Assembly (NCBI GenBank): GCA_944336475.1
Contig: CALVLD010000002.1
Span: 1 to 64,000, forward strand
DNA from: an uncultured Clostridia bacterium
GTDB taxonomy: Bacteria > Bacillota > Clostridia > Christensenellales > CAG-138
Reading direction: 5' to 3'
Length of the DNA stretch: 64,000 bases
Shown: positions 8,756 through 19,464 of the stretch, in pieces
Numbering within the stretch: position 1 is the stretch's first letter
How the letters are laid out: the number at the start of each line of letters is the position of its first letter
Translations under genes and position numbers: made by a program
The notes under the pieces: generated by a model
Told to the model about the DNA's origin: nothing
Seen by the model: only the letters and a program-made list of their open reading frames with translations
Databases searched by the model: none

Positions 8756-11749
8756 TTATTCTACTGACGCAGCAATGAGCTGCTCAGATATCGCCTTCAT
8801 CATGACGACATCCGCCTTGACAACTCTGCGATCATAGGTGAGGAGGCCGTTCGTCTCATCCTCTACATCGGAGACCTGAGTGTAGATCGCAGCGGAAAGC
8901 CCCTTTCGCACGAGCGGAAGCAGCTCCTCGGCATAGAGCTTCCTAAGAGCCTCGTTGAGCTTATCCGTATCAGAGCATATTCCATAACCGTAGTTTTTAT
9001 CAAGGTTGAACACATGTCCTGCTATCCTGCATGAGCAACCTCCGAACTCGGAGAGCACGAGCGGACGGCTCCCGACTCCAACACGCAGCTTGCGGAAATA
9101 GATGTGCTCGCTGTCAACATCGCTCTCGGCTCCTGTAAACCAGCCGGACGCAGTGTCATATATGCGTGAGGGATCGTTGCCCTTGAGCAGACGATAGTAC
9201 TCCGTGCCACGATGCTGCCCCCAGCCCTCGTTGAATATCGTATAGTACACCACAGATGGGTGGTTATACAGCAGACTCTGCACTTCCAGGGCATCACGCC
9301 TGAATGCCGCTGCGGCAGAATTGGGGATTTTGAAGCCTCTGTCATCGGCTCGCTTCAAACCCAGCGTGGGCAGTGCGGTATCCCTGATAAAGGAATAACC
9401 GCCGATGTTCACCATATCCTGGAATACGCACATACCGAGCTTGTCGCACAGGTAGTAGAACCATTGAGGCTCGACCTTTATGTGCTTGCGCAGAGTATTG
9501 AAGCCCATAGCCTTCACATGGAGTATGTCATCCTCATAGCCTTGAGGAGATGCAGGCAGATATATGCCGTCAGAGTAATACCCCTGGTCAAGCAGACCGT
9601 TAAAGAAGTAAGGCTTGCCGTTGAGACATATCCGCCCGTCCCTGCATGTGACGGTGCGAAGCGCAAAGTAGGAGCGTACCCTGTCCTCGCCTGCACAGAT
9701 CTCCACGGGGTACAGCTGCGGTGCTTCCGGAGTCCAAAGCATGGGAGAGGGTATGCCGACAGTCGTACAGTTGCCCTCAAAGCTGTGCATGATTTCTCCC
9801 GAAGGTGTTTCGATGCGTATGTGCCTTTGTCCTTCTGCATCGCAGTCAAGCTCGATCTTCACCGCATCGAGCGATGGGGTCAGCTTGACAGACCTTATGT
9901 AGTCCTGAGGAACACACTCCGCCCAGACCGTCTGCCATATGCCCGATACGGGGGTGTACCACATACCGCCTCGTTTGTACCTTTGCTTGCCGCAGGGGTC
10001 GATGCCGTCAAGCCTGTCCCTGACGCAGACCTGAAGTACATTGTGCTCCTCCACGGCATCCGTAATATCAGCATCGAAGGGGGTATAGCCGCCTGTATGC
10101 CGGCAGATTACAGCGCCGTTGAGCATGACCGTTGCTTCGCAATCGACCGCACCGAAGTGTAGTATCACCCGACCGTGCTTTGGCTTTTCAATATCGAACT
10201 CCCTGCGATAGTGCAGGTACTCATTGGGCTTTGCGACATGTCCTACACCGGATGCCTGCGACTCCGGAGGGAACGGTACGGTTATGAACATGGAGTAGGT
10301 GCTTGGACTTTGCTCGGAGCCGCTGACCTCAAACTCCCACCTGCCATTGAGGCAGAGAAAGCTGTCACGCCTCATCTGCGGACGTGGATACACCGCCCAC
10401 GGAGTACTGTCGAGCGACAAGCCCTCCTCGTATTTGGTGGTGAGCTTGGCCGTCCTCGGCTTTGAGCTGCGAATGACCGCCAGTATGGGGACTATGGATG
10501 CCGCTGCAACGGCAAGAGCGGCAAGGAATATGTATTCGTTGGGGATAAAGGACTCCGTGCCATCGGAATTTACAACCGTTGCAGCATTTTTGAGCACCGC
10601 TGCGCCTATGGAAGGCCCTATTATCATGGGGATGAGCACCTGTGCAACTATGCGTACCGCTTGAAGCTGACCAGTGTGCTCCTTTGGCGTGTTGTCCCTC
10701 AGCATGGCGCCGAACACCGCCATGGCAGTGAGATCACCTGTCATCATCAGCAGGGAGCCAATAAACACGGGCACAGTGCCCTTAGTAAAGAACAGCAGCA
10801 GGTAGCCGATTGCAAGCAGCGCCATCGCGGGAACTATGGTCTTGCAAAAACCGTGCTTATCATACCGCTTGCCATAGAATGCTGTCACGATTGCCGCAAG
10901 TACTATAGCAGGAGCCATGACGAGCACGTAGTTTTCCATGTGGAGCGACTCGGTGTAGTATAGTATAAGATACGGCATGAACACCTGTATGGAGCAGTTG
11001 ACGACGGCGAACGCACAGAGAGTGAGATACAGCCTTGGGTTGGCCTTTATCGTAGATGGCAGAAACCCGTAAACGAGGCTTTTCAGATAGCCGCTGCCGG
11101 AGCGCTCTACAGCAGGCTCCTTTATCAGGAATATCCCCAATACGCCCACCATGAACATCAGCGCGCCCACGCCGCCGAACATGACATTCCACTTGATGTC
11201 GGAGCCAAGGCCGGACAGAACCATGTCGAAGCCGAACACTACGAGCACCGCCACAAGGGGAAACATGGCGTTTATGCCTTCGACCCTGCCTCGGTTTGAG
11301 CTGTCGGTGGAATCGGTCAGCCACGCATTGAAGCAGGCGTCATTGGCTGCGGATCCGAAGAAGGTCATAACGCAGTCCATTATTATCACAAGCGCAATGC
11401 CTATGCTTGCAGCGGAGGCGGCATACGCGGGCAATACCGATGCGATCACGTCCATCCGTATGAATGCAAATAAGGTTATGGAAACGCCCCATAGCATGTA
11501 TCCGCTGCAGATAAACAGCTTTCGCTTACCGATCCTGTCCGAAAGCGCACCTACGAGGAGCGTGGTAAGCGTTGCCGCAGCAGCGGAGGCTGCGACCATC
11601 AGCGCAATGTCCGATGCGCTTGCGTTGAACCGCTGATAGATGAATACATTGAGAAACATATTCTCTATGACCCATGCAATCTGGCCTGCCATGCCGAATA
11701 TTATAAGTGCGGCAGTGAATCGGCCGCTTTGTTTCCTTAGGTTTTCCAT
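8756..11749 (-). CDS. MFS transporter fused to a glycoside hydrolase family 2 enzyme
   Basis: A single 997-residue frame joins two proteins. Residues 1-428 are a 12-helix major facilitator with the loop motif GALSDRIGKRK between helices 2 and 3. Residues 450-997 form a complete GH2 enzyme: a sugar-binding jelly roll (about 465-615), an Ig-like domain (615-705) and a TIM barrel. The predicted acid/base is E841 (YTIFNEGWGQ) and the nucleophile E901 (LVLSEFGG). GH2 covers beta-galactosidases, beta-glucuronidases and beta-mannosidases; the substrate cannot be read here. In a standard MFS fold both ends are cytoplasmic, so the enzyme would act on sugars inside the cell as they enter. The start ATG follows TTGGAGC. 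The gene has its own promoter and is not next to a sugar regulator. Confidence 0.9.
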   Translation of the reverse strand: MENLRKQSGRFTAALIIFGMAGQIAWVIENMFLNVFIYQRFNASASDIALMVAASAAAATLTTLLVGALSDRIGKRKLFICSGYMLWGVSITLFAFIRMDVIASVLPAYAASAASIGIALVIIMDCVMTFFGSAANDACFNAWLTDSTDSSNRGRVEGINAMFPLVAVLVVFGFDMVLSGLGSDIKWNVMFGGVGALMFMVGVLGIFLIKEPAVERSGSGYLKSLVYGFLPSTIKANPRLYLTLCAFAVVNCSIQVFMPYLILYYTESLHMENYVLVMAPAIVLAAIVTAFYGKRYDKHGFCKTIVPAMALLAIGYLLLFFTKGTVPVFIGSLLMMTGDLTAMAVFGAMLRDNTPKEHTGQLQAVRIVAQVLIPMIIGPSIGAAVLKNAATVVNSDGTESFIPNEYIFLAALAVAAASIVPILAVIRSSKPRTAKLTTKYEEGLSLDSTPWAVYPRPQMRRDSFLCLNGRWEFEVSGSEQSPSTYSMFITVPFPPESQASGVGHVAKPNEYLHYRREFDIEKPKHGRVILHFGAVDCEATVMLNGAVICRHTGGYTPFDADITDAVEEHNVLQVCVRDRLDGIDPCGKQRYKRGGMWYTPVSGIWQTVWAECVPQDYIRSVKLTPSLDAVKIELDCDAEGQRHIRIETPSGEIMHSFEGNCTTVGIPSPMLWTPEAPQLYPVEICAGEDRVRSYFALRTVTCRDGRICLNGKPYFFNGLLDQGYYSDGIYLPASPQGYEDDILHVKAMGFNTLRKHIKVEPQWFYYLCDKLGMCVFQDMVNIGGYSFIRDTALPTLGLKRADDRGFKIPNSAAAAFRRDALEVQSLLYNHPSVVYYTIFNEGWGQHRGTEYYRLLKGNDPSRIYDTASGWFTGAESDVDSEHIYFRKLRVGVGSRPLVLSEFGGCSCRIAGHVFNLDKNYGYGICSDTDKLNEALRKLYAEELLPLVRKGLSAAIYTQVSDVEDETNGLLTYDRRVVKADVVMMKAISEQLIAASVE

Positions 11750-11776
11750 AAGTGCTCCAAAACAAGTGATAGGTCA

Positions 11777-11804
11777 ATTATAATGCATTCTCAGGATTTT
11801 ACAA
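11777..11804 (-). promoter_or_regulatory. Promoter of the MFS-GH2 gene
   Basis: TTGTAA (11799-11804) and TATAAT (11777-11782) are separated by 16 bp on the minus strand, just after the serS terminator. Confidence 0.8.
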
Positions 11805-11810
11805 GCACAT

Positions 11811-11837
11811 AAAAAGCGGGACGAATGCTCGACCCGC
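11811..11837 (-). terminator. Terminator of the mgtE-secA-serS operon
   Basis: On the minus strand GCGGG-T-CGA pairs with TCG-T-CCCGC around a 4-nt loop and is followed by TTTTT. Confidence 0.85.
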
Positions 11838-11852
11838 ATGAAAAAACGTTAT

Positions 11853-13127
11853 TTAACGCTTGCCTATCACATCGCAGTGCATATAGGGGCGCAATGCCTC
11901 GGGAACGATGACGGAGCCGTCCTCGTTCTGATAGTTTTCGAGGATGGCCGCAACCGTCCTGCCAACCGCAACACCGCTGCCGTTGAGGGTATGCACGAGC
12001 TCGGGCTTGGCGTTTCTGTCACGACGGAAGCGAATCTGCGCACGACGCGCCTGGAAGTCCTCAAAGTTAGAGCAGGAGGATATCTCAACATACCTGTCAT
12101 AGCTGGGCATCCAGACCTCGATGTCGTATGTCTTTGCGGAGGAGAATCCCAGATCACCCGTCGAGAGCACCACTACACGATAGGGAAGACCCAAACCCTG
12201 AAGCACGAGCTCTGCATCGTGGGTGAGCTTTTCGAGCTCGTCGTAGCTGTCCTCGGGACGGGTGAACTTGACCAGCTCGACCTTGTTGAACTGATGCAGA
12301 CGAATGAGCCCACGGGTGTCGCGCCCTGCACTGCCTGCTTCGCTGCGGAAGCAGGCGCTGTATGCGCAGTACTTTACGGGAAGCTGTTGGCCGTCAATTA
12401 TGTCGCCTCGGAACAGATTAGTCACGGGAACCTCTGCAGTGGGTATTAGGAAGTAATCGGTGCCGCTCACCTTAAAGGCATCCTCCTCAAACTTGGGCAG
12501 CTGCCCCGTGCCCGTCATGGACGCACGATTCACCATGTAGGGAGGGAATATTTCAGTATAGCCGTTATTGGTGTGCATGTCGAGAAAATAGCTGATTATG
12601 GCACGCTCGAGCCTTGCACCGAGATCACGATACACAGTGAACCTTGCACCGGTGATCTTGCCTGCTGCCGCAAAGTCGAGTATGTTCAGCTCCTCGCCAA
12701 TGTCCCAGTGCGCCTTCTTTTCAAACGTGAACTCACGAGGGGTACCCCAACGGCGAACTTCACGGTTATCCTTGTCGTCAAGACCGGCAGGCACGGAGGG
12801 GTGGGGGATATTGGGAACGGAGAGCAGAAGCTCCTCAAGCATGGCGTCGCACTCGGCAACGATGCCGTCCAGCTCCTTTATACGGTCTGCGACCTCCTTC
12901 ATCTCTGCAAGCTGTTCGAACACATCCATGCCCTGCTTTTTGAGCTTGGGGATCTCGGCAGATACCGAATTGCGCCTTGCCTTGAGCGTCTCTACCTCCT
13001 GCAGCAGGGAGCGGCGCTTCTCATCGAGGCGAAGCAGCTCCGTCACATCCGCCCCCTTGTTTCTGCGAGATGCCATTGCAGCAACAAGCTCATCGGGGTT
13101 TCTGCGAATTCTTTTGATGTCCAACAT
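11853..13127 (-). CDS. serS: Seryl-tRNA synthetase
   Basis: A 424-residue class II synthetase that charges tRNA-Ser. It has the N-terminal coiled-coil arm that grips the tRNA variable arm (about residues 25-105, rich in K/E/L). The catalytic core shows [20 protein letters not shown] and a C-terminal motif 3 region, [16 protein letters not shown]. Length is normal for the family. The start ATG follows AAGGAG. It is the last gene of a mgtE-secA-serS operon, 42 bp behind secA. That gap is too short for a T-box, so the usual Firmicutes control by uncharged tRNA is not visible. Confidence 0.95.
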   Translation of the reverse strand: MLDIKRIRRNPDELVAAMASRRNKGADVTELLRLDEKRRSLLQEVETLKARRNSVSAEIPKLKKQGMDVFEQLAEMKEVADRIKELDGIVAECDAMLEELLLSVPNIPHPSVPAGLDDKDNREVRRWGTPREFTFEKKAHWDIGEELNILDFAAAGKITGARFTVYRDLGARLERAIISYFLDMHTNNGYTEIFPPYMVNRASMTGTGQLPKFEEDAFKVSGTDYFLIPTAEVPVTNLFRGDIIDGQQLPVKYCAYSACFRSEAGSAGRDTRGLIRLHQFNKVELVKFTRPEDSYDELEKLTHDAELVLQGLGLPYRVVVLSTGDLGFSSAKTYDIEVWMPSYDRYVEISSCSNFEDFQARRAQIRFRRDRNAKPELVHTLNGSGVAVGRTVAAILENYQNEDGSVIVPEALRPYMHCDVIGKR

Positions 13128-13169
13128 GGTTTTTATCTCCTTAAACGATATTCGTAATATTTGCCGGAA

Positions 13170-15917
13170 TCAGGCGTTATCCTTCAAGCCGCAGCATTTT
13201 TTATACTTCTTCCCGCTGCCGCAGGGACATGGATCATTAGGACCGATCCTGCCGGTGACACGTTTGGGCATCCGCTTTCCGCCGTTTTCCGAGGGCTCTA
13301 TGGGCTTTGCGACCTGCTCTCTGCGGATGGGAGCGGAGTTGGTGCGCACCACAAGGTGGAATATGGAGCCGACGGTTCTGTCCCTTATGCCGATGACCAT
13401 CTCATCGAACATATCAAAGCCCTCATTGCGGTATTCCATGACGGGATCCTTGCTACCCATGGCCCGGAGGCCTATGCCTTGGCGGAGCTGATCCATTGCG
13501 TCGATATGATCCATCCAATGGGTATCGACTGACCGCAGCAGGAACACCCTTTCTGCCTCACGCATGTCAAGGTCATGCTCCGTCAGCAGCTTCTCCTTCT
13601 CGGCGTAAAGACGCTCGATCTCGCTGCGAAGCAGCGATTTGAGCTCATCTGCACTTGTGGTGGCAAACGCCGCCTTAGGCATATCAAGCGCAAACAGCTC
13701 CTTCAGCGAGTGAGCAAGGCCGTTGTAGTCCCATGTATCGGTATTGACATGCGGGGGACAATAGAGCTCCACACGGGTGTTCAGCGCTTCTTCGACCATC
13801 TCCATTACGGAGCCGTGAATATCCTCTCCCATGAGAACACGGCGGCGTTGACCATAGATGATCTCACGCATCTTATTCATGGTGTCGTCGTATTGGAGGA
13901 CGTTCTTCCTTATATCGAAATTATAGGACTCAACACGCTTTTGCGCATTCTCGATGTTCTTTGAGATAAGGCCCAGATTGAGGGGGATATCGTCCTCGGG
14001 GGAGAGCTTAGCCATGAGTCCGCTCACCCTGTCCGCACCGAAGCGCCGCATGAGATCGTCCTCCATGGAAACAAAGAAGCATGTCGAGCCGGGATCACCC
14101 TGACGACCGGCTCGGCCTCGGAGCTGATTGTCGATTCGACGGGACTCATGGCGTTCGGTACCGATTATGTAGAGGCCTCCTGCGGCAACGACCTTGTCAT
14201 GTTCGGCATCGGTAACCTTTTTGAACTCATTGTAGAGCTCACCGTAGAGAGCTCGTGCGGCAAGCACGTCCTCATCCTGAGTCTCGGCGTGACCCGTTGC
14301 CTCCTCTATGCGGGCTTCCTCGAAGCCCCTCTTGCGCATCTCACGACGAGCCAAATAGTCGGGGTTGCCTCCCAACAGTATATCCGTACCGCGGCCGGCC
14401 ATGTTCGTTGCAATGGTGACATTGCCGAGCTTGCCAGCCTGGGCGACTATCTCGGCCTCTCGTGCATGCTGCTTTGCATTCAAAACCTCATGCCGAATGC
14501 CCTTTTTGTTGAGCATCTCGCTCAAAAGCTCAGATTTCTCAACCGAAATGGTACCTACCAGTATGGGCTGCCCCGTGCCGTGGATGCGTATGATCTCGTC
14601 CACAACGGCTTTGAATTTGCCCTTTTCGGTGCCGTAGACGACATCGTTCAGGTCGTGCCTGCGGAGGGGCTTGTTAGTGGGTATCTCAACGACATCGAGG
14701 TCATAGATGCCCTGAAACTCATCCTCCTCGGTCTTGGCGGTACCCGTCATTCCGCAGAGCTTTTTGTACATGCGGAAATAGTTCTGGTAGGTTATGGTGG
14801 CAAGGGTACGGTTCTCGTTTTCGACCTTAACGCCCTCTTTGGCCTCCAATGCCTGATGCAGTCCGTCGGAGTACCGCCTGCCTATCATGAGACGGCCGGT
14901 GAACTCGTCTACTATGAGCACCTGCCCGTTCTGCACGACATAGTCCTTATCCCGTGTGAAAAGGGCATTGGCTTTCAACGCTTGCATTATGTAGTGGTTG
15001 AGCTCCGAGTTGGCGGTGGAGGAAATGTCGTCAATGCCAAAGTACTCCTCTGCCTTGGAGATGCCCTGTGCGGTGAGAGCGACCGTGCGAGCTTTAATGT
15101 CGCACATATAGTCGCCGCTCTCCTCCTGAATCTCACCACGGAGCAGCTCACCCTTGCCCTTTTTCTCGATATCGGCTCCACGCTGAAGCTTGCGAACAAA
15201 TCTGTCCGCACGAACATACATATCGGTGGATTTTTGACCCTTGCCCGAAATTATGAGCGGCGTTCTCGCCTCATCAATGAGTATCGAGTCCACCTCATCC
15301 ACTATCGCATAGTAGAGCTCACGCTGAACCAGCCGCTCCTTATATACGACCATGTTGTCACGCAGGTAATCAAAGCCGAACTCGTTGTTAGTACCGTATG
15401 TTATATCACAGTTGTAAGCCTCCCTGCGCTCCTCCGGAGCGAGGTCGTGGACTATACATCCAACGGTAAGACCGAGAAAGCGGTGTATCTTGCCCATCCA
15501 GCTTGCATCACGGCTCGCCAGATAATCGTTGACGGTGACGACATGTACGCCCCTTCCCTCCAATGCGTTGAGGTAGGCAGGCAGTGTGGCAACGAGTGTC
15601 TTTCCCTCGCCGGTCTTCATCTCGGCGATACGTCCCTGATGCAGCACTATGCCGCCGACGAGCTGAACGTCGAAGTGGCGCATGCCCACCGTGCGGACGG
15701 CAGCCTCCCTGACCGTCGCAAACGCCTCCGGAAGCAGAGCGTCAAGCGTCTCGCCGTTGGCAAGGCGCTGCTTGAACTCGGCAGTCCTTGCACGCAGGTT
15801 CCCATCGGAAAGCCTCTGCATGGCAGGCTCGAGCGCATTTATCCTGTCGACCAGCGGTTTGAGCTTCTTTATCTGCTGCTCCGACGTCCTTCCGAGTAAT
15901 CTATCTACAAATCCCAT
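13170..15917 (-). CDS. secA: Protein translocase ATPase SecA
   Basis: A 915-residue motor that drives preproteins through SecYEG. It shows Walker A ([13 protein letters not shown]), the [15 protein letters not shown] Walker B region, the preprotein cross-linking domain, [10 protein letters not shown] and a C-terminal zinc motif ([13 protein letters not shown]). The ATG at 15917 sits behind AGGAGG and gives the canonical MGFVDRLLG start. It lies 25 bp after mgtE in the same operon. In many Firmicutes secA is followed by prfB; here it is followed by serS. Confidence 0.97.
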   Translation of the reverse strand: MGFVDRLLGRTSEQQIKKLKPLVDRINALEPAMQRLSDGNLRARTAEFKQRLANGETLDALLPEAFATVREAAVRTVGMRHFDVQLVGGIVLHQGRIAEMKTGEGKTLVATLPAYLNALEGRGVHVVTVNDYLASRDASWMGKIHRFLGLTVGCIVHDLAPEERREAYNCDITYGTNNEFGFDYLRDNMVVYKERLVQRELYYAIVDEVDSILIDEARTPLIISGKGQKSTDMYVRADRFVRKLQRGADIEKKGKGELLRGEIQEESGDYMCDIKARTVALTAQGISKAEEYFGIDDISSTANSELNHYIMQALKANALFTRDKDYVVQNGQVLIVDEFTGRLMIGRRYSDGLHQALEAKEGVKVENENRTLATITYQNYFRMYKKLCGMTGTAKTEEDEFQGIYDLDVVEIPTNKPLRRHDLNDVVYGTEKGKFKAVVDEIIRIHGTGQPILVGTISVEKSELLSEMLNKKGIRHEVLNAKQHAREAEIVAQAGKLGNVTIATNMAGRGTDILLGGNPDYLARREMRKRGFEEARIEEATGHAETQDEDVLAARALYGELYNEFKKVTDAEHDKVVAAGGLYIIGTERHESRRIDNQLRGRAGRQGDPGSTCFFVSMEDDLMRRFGADRVSGLMAKLSPEDDIPLNLGLISKNIENAQKRVESYNFDIRKNVLQYDDTMNKMREIIYGQRRRVLMGEDIHGSVMEMVEEALNTRVELYCPPHVNTDTWDYNGLAHSLKELFALDMPKAAFATTSADELKSLLRSEIERLYAEKEKLLTEHDLDMREAERVFLLRSVDTHWMDHIDAMDQLRQGIGLRAMGSKDPVMEYRNEGFDMFDEMVIGIRDRTVGSIFHLVVRTNSAPIRREQVAKPIEPSENGGKRMPKRVTGRIGPNDPCPCGSGKKYKKCCGLKDNA

Positions 15918-15942
15918 TACTGTTTCCTCCTAAAGATCAATA

Positions 15943-17325
15943 CTATAACAGAACCGTCGACGCAATGCCGAAGTAGACCAACAGAGACACTGCATCCACT
16001 ATAGTTGTTATCATCGGACTTGCCATGAGTGCAGGGTCGAGCTTGCACTTCTGAGCAAGCAGGGGCAGCGTACATCCGACGAGTTTTGCACACACCACCG
16101 CCGCAAACAGGGTTGCGGACACGACGGCTGCAATGAGGTACATGCTCTGTCCGGATTCAAGGTTGTACATTCCCACCCAATAACAGGCGAGCACACGCAG
16201 AAAGTTTACCGCCGCCACGCACAGACCGACAAGAATGCTTATCCTAAACTCCTTCCAAATCACTTTAAACGTATCGCGGAAGGCGATCTCACCGAGCACA
16301 AGCGCACGGATGACCGATACCGAGGCCTGCGAGCCCGCGTTTCCGCTTGTGTCCATAAGCATCGGTATGAAGGATGTCAGCACCGCCACGACGCTGAGCA
16401 TATCCTCGAACCTGGATATTATTAGGCCGGTGAACGTGGCTGAGATCATCAGTATGAGAAGCCAAACGATGCGTTTCTTAGCAAGCGCAAACACGCCGGA
16501 GGCAAGATAACTGTCCTCGATTGGCGCCATAGCGGCCATCTTGTAGATGTCCTCCGTGGTCTCCTCATCCATTATATCAACAACGTCGTCGATAGTGATG
16601 ATGCCTACGAGCCTGCTTTCACCATCGACAACCGGCATGCTGACTATGTCATACTTTTTGAATCTGTCCGCAACGTCTGCCTGATCGTCGTGAGTGCCCG
16701 CATATATCACATCGGTATCCATTATGTTGGATATGCGTTCGCCGTCGTCTGCCGCAAGTATATCACGCATGGAAACAACACCCGTGAGATGGCGATACTC
16801 GTCGGTGACAAACGCATACGCAATAGACTCAAGCTCGGAACAGCGCTGTCGCACCTCAGAGATGGCGCGCGAGACGTTCCATTCGCCCTTAAGCTTGAGC
16901 AGCTCCGTTGTCATAAGGCTGCCTGCGGAGTCCTCGGGGTATCTTAGAAGCTGATTTATCTCCTTGCGCGTGGAGCTGTCCGCAGACTTCAATACCCTCT
17001 TTACGATGCTTGCAGGCATCTCTTCGACGAAGTCAACGGCGTCGTCGACAAACATCCCATTAACTATTGCGGCAAGCTCGCCGTCAGTGATCCCCTCAAC
17101 GATGCGTTGCTGTTCGAAATGCTCCAGATACGAAAAAACCTCTGCCGCCTGTTCCTTTGTAAGAAGACGGAAGATAACCAGCAAAGTGCGGTCATCCTCG
17201 ATCTGAGTTATAAGATCGGAGATGTCGACCGAGTTCATGTCGGTAAGCATTTGCCTAAGCTCACCAAACGAACGTCCTTCAACAAGCCTTAAAAGCTTCT
17301 GCAACTCCCCATAAGTGCGAACCAT
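15943..17325 (-). CDS. mgtE: Magnesium transporter MgtE
   Basis: A 460-residue Mg2+ channel of the inner membrane. The order is the N-terminal regulatory superhelix (about 1-130), a CBS pair (about 135-260) that senses cytosolic Mg2+, then five membrane helices. The helices include TSGNAGSQAS and the pore segment DPALMASPMITTIVDA. Length is normal. It heads an operon with secA and serS from its own promoter. No Mg2+-sensing (M-box) leader fits between the promoter and the start, so regulation is probably through the protein's own gating. Confidence 0.95.
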   Translation of the reverse strand: MVRTYGELQKLLRLVEGRSFGELRQMLTDMNSVDISDLITQIEDDRTLLVIFRLLTKEQAAEVFSYLEHFEQQRIVEGITDGELAAIVNGMFVDDAVDFVEEMPASIVKRVLKSADSSTRKEINQLLRYPEDSAGSLMTTELLKLKGEWNVSRAISEVRQRCSELESIAYAFVTDEYRHLTGVVSMRDILAADDGERISNIMDTDVIYAGTHDDQADVADRFKKYDIVSMPVVDGESRLVGIITIDDVVDIMDEETTEDIYKMAAMAPIEDSYLASGVFALAKKRIVWLLILMISATFTGLIISRFEDMLSVVAVLTSFIPMLMDTSGNAGSQASVSVIRALVLGEIAFRDTFKVIWKEFRISILVGLCVAAVNFLRVLACYWVGMYNLESGQSMYLIAAVVSATLFAAVVCAKLVGCTLPLLAQKCKLDPALMASPMITTIVDAVSLLVYFGIASTVLL

Positions 17326-17369
17326 CCTTTGCCTCTATTGTCGGGTCACATAACAAAACCTGATGTTCT

Positions 17370-17398
17370 ATTGTATTGCTAAATGCATTGTTTGTCAA
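17370..17398 (-). promoter_or_regulatory. Promoter of mgtE-secA-serS
   Basis: TTGACA (17393-17398) and TACAAT (17370-17375) with a 17-bp spacer on the minus strand. Confidence 0.85.
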
Positions 17399-17405
17399 AC
17401 ATAAT

Positions 17406-18227
17406 TTATCTCTCACGAGTCTGACGGTTCTGTATGCGTCGGCGTATTTCTCCGCCTATATATACCGCTCCGCCGACCGCAAAGCACAGAGTGGAGAGCA
17501 GCCTGAAGTAGAGGGAGTATCTCATGAACAGCGAGCACACCATGAGCAGCGCACCCACCCCTAAAAAGCGAACCGCACGCTCCCTCGAAAGCAGCTTCAG
17601 TCCCGATACAAAGCTCCTGATGTCGATATGCCGCTCATGCTTGGCAAGCAGTTCTGCATCTATCTCGGACTCATCCACGGGTATGCCGTCGTAACAGCCT
17701 GCGCCGAGGTGCTCGTCGGGAGCGATCACCTTCACGCTGCCCCGAAGCTCCTTCAGCAGCTCCGCAGCGGCAGGCGAGGGCTTTGCGCAGGCCACCATGA
17801 CGATGTTCTTTGCGGAGCGCACCGCTGCATCGTATGCCTCAAGCACGGTGTCCGCACTCACCGCCTCCGCGCTTCTGTACGGCATTACCGAGGTATCGTG
17901 CGCCGGGTTTACAAACTCTGCAAACCTGTCGTCCGAAAGAAGCAGGAGCTTTCTCATGGCTATCCTCCGTCGGGCATCCTTCCTCAGCCTCTCTATGTGA
18001 CGAACAAGCCTTTGCTCATTGATGATGTGACGCATTATGAACACCACGGAAGCGGTGAACAGTGCAAGCACCGAGCAAACGAGTCTGCTTCCGAGTTGGG
18101 TGCGGGCGACAAAATAGATGGCGAGCGCCGTCACGATAAACAGGAATATGCTGTCGACCGTGTGCGCAGCACGGCTTCTGCCTCCTCTGAAGGTTTTAAG
18201 ATAAACACGCCGCAAACGCTTTTCCAT
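17406..18227 (-). CDS. Membrane protein of unknown function
   Basis: A protein of about 273 residues that I do not recognise. There are two hydrophobic segments near the N-terminus (FLFIVTALAIYFVAR and the following VCSVLALFTASVVFIM). A soluble middle of about 130 residues has alternating hydrophobic strands (NIVMVACAK, VKVIAP), and two more hydrophobic segments near the C-terminus precede a basic tail. The middle may be a Rossmann-like or restriction-enzyme-like fold, but this is a guess. The start is uncertain: a GTG at 18254 and an ATG at 18227 are both in frame, and neither has a strong ribosome-binding site. It is divergent from nadD. Confidence 0.7.
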   Translation of the reverse strand: MEKRLRRVYLKTFRGGRSRAAHTVDSIFLFIVTALAIYFVARTQLGSRLVCSVLALFTASVVFIMRHIINEQRLVRHIERLRKDARRRIAMRKLLLLSDDRFAEFVNPAHDTSVMPYRSAEAVSADTVLEAYDAAVRSAKNIVMVACAKPSPAAAELLKELRGSVKVIAPDEHLGAGCYDGIPVDESEIDAELLAKHERHIDIRSFVSGLKLLSRERAVRFLGVGALLMVCSLFMRYSLYFRLLSTLCFAVGGAVYIGGEIRRRIQNRQTRER

Positions 18228-18259
18228 ACCTGCTTTGTTTCCAAAATCGAACACGGGTA

Positions 18260-18288
18260 TTCACAAATTCCGTTTGATGATGTATAAT
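18260..18288 (+). promoter_or_regulatory. Promoter of nadD operon, apparently leaderless
   Basis: TTCACA (18260-18265) and TATAAT (18283-18288) with a 17-bp spacer. The -10 box ends only 8 bp before the nadD ATG, so the transcript should begin at or within two bases of the start codon. Confidence 0.8.
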
Positions 18289-18296
18289 GGCTCCGT

Positions 18297-19463
18297 ATGA
18301 GAATCGGAGTTTTTGGCGGTACATACGATCCCGTGCATCTCGGGCATATTTGGACTGCTCGTGCCGTACGGGACGAGCTGGGGCTTGACAGACTCTTCAT
18401 GGTTGTGACGTGTAACCCGCCGCACAAGCATGATGAGCATCGCACTGATGGCAACATACGGTTGGATATGCTTAAGGCGGCTTTGGCAGATGAGCGCGGC
18501 ATAGAGGCATCCGATGTTGAGCTGATGCGTGGAGGGGAAAGCTATACCGTAGACACCCTTGTGCGCTTCAAAAGAGCGTACCCTGATGCCGAGCTGGTCT
18601 TCATAGTCGGTGGAGATATGCTGGAGAACTTTCCCCATTGGCGTGATCCGTCGGGCATACTCAGCCTTGCGGTGTTGGCAGCGGTGGCACGACCGGGCAC
18701 AGATGAGGATATGGAACGGCTTGCTGCAAGGGTGACCGGATCTTTCGGTGGAGAGGTCAGGCTCTGCCGCTATACCGGGCCGGATATATCCTCGACCGAC
18801 GTGCGCAGACGGGTTGAAAATGCCTTGCCTATAGACACTCTCGTGCCACTCCGCACGGAGCGGTACATATATGAGAATGCCCTGTACATGCCACAAATGA
18901 TAGTCGATACCTACCAACGGCTGTTGCAGACGCTTGACGGCAAACGGCTTGTGCACACCATGATGACCGTCAGGGAGGCGGTGGCGCTCGCCTGCCGATA
19001 CGGAGCGGACCCGAAGAAGGCTCGGCTCGCCGCACTCCTGCATGACTGCATAAGGCTGCCATCAAAGGACATATTGCGTTATGCCCGTGAAAGGTGCTAC
19101 AATCTTACTCCCGATGAGATCGAGAATCCGGCTCTCATCCATTCAAGGCTGGGTGCGGTTGTCGCCATGGAGGATTACTGCGTGACCGATGCGGATGTGC
19201 TGAAGGCCATAGAGTGTCACACCCTCGGCAGGGTGGGCATGAGCAAGCTCGACAAGATACTCTATCTTGCCGATAAGATAGAGCCCACACGCAACTTTGA
19301 CGGCGTCGATGAGATTCGTGAGGCGGCGTACAGAAGCCTGAATGAGGGCATCATACTTATGATGAAACGCTCCGTGGAGCATAACGCAAGCAGGGGCAAT
19401 GCGGTTCACCCGCTCACCCTGCAAGCCATGGAGAGCATACAAAACGAACACACGGAGGAATAA
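18297..19463 (+). CDS. nadD: NadD nicotinate-nucleotide adenylyltransferase fused to YqeK-like HD hydrolase
   Basis: A 388-residue two-domain protein. Residues 1-195 are NadD, which makes deamido-NAD+ from nicotinate mononucleotide and ATP: GGTYDPVHLGH holds the HxGH site and ISSTDVR the second nucleotide motif. Residues 205-388 are a YqeK-type HD domain (LLHDCIRLP, later KLDKILYLADKIEP); YqeK proteins hydrolyse diadenosine tetraphosphate. The two are usually neighbours in Firmicutes, and fused forms are known. The family fixes the start at MRIGVFGG, and this ATG has no Shine-Dalgarno sequence. It heads an operon with rsfS, dnaX and hisS. Confidence 0.95.
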   Translation: MRIGVFGGTYDPVHLGHIWTARAVRDELGLDRLFMVVTCNPPHKHDEHRTDGNIRLDMLKAALADERGIEASDVELMRGGESYTVDTLVRFKRAYPDAELVFIVGGDMLENFPHWRDPSGILSLAVLAAVARPGTDEDMERLAARVTGSFGGEVRLCRYTGPDISSTDVRRRVENALPIDTLVPLRTERYIYENALYMPQMIVDTYQRLLQTLDGKRLVHTMMTVREAVALACRYGADPKKARLAALLHDCIRLPSKDILRYARERCYNLTPDEIENPALIHSRLGAVVAMEDYCVTDADVLKAIECHTLGRVGMSKLDKILYLADKIEPTRNFDGVDEIREAAYRSLNEGIILMMKRSVEHNASRGNAVHPLTLQAMESIQNEHTEE

Positions 19464-19464
19464 A

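Noticed and set aside
14148-15899. A 583-codon plus-strand frame inside secA
   Set aside because: Antisense shadow of a clearly real secA gene.
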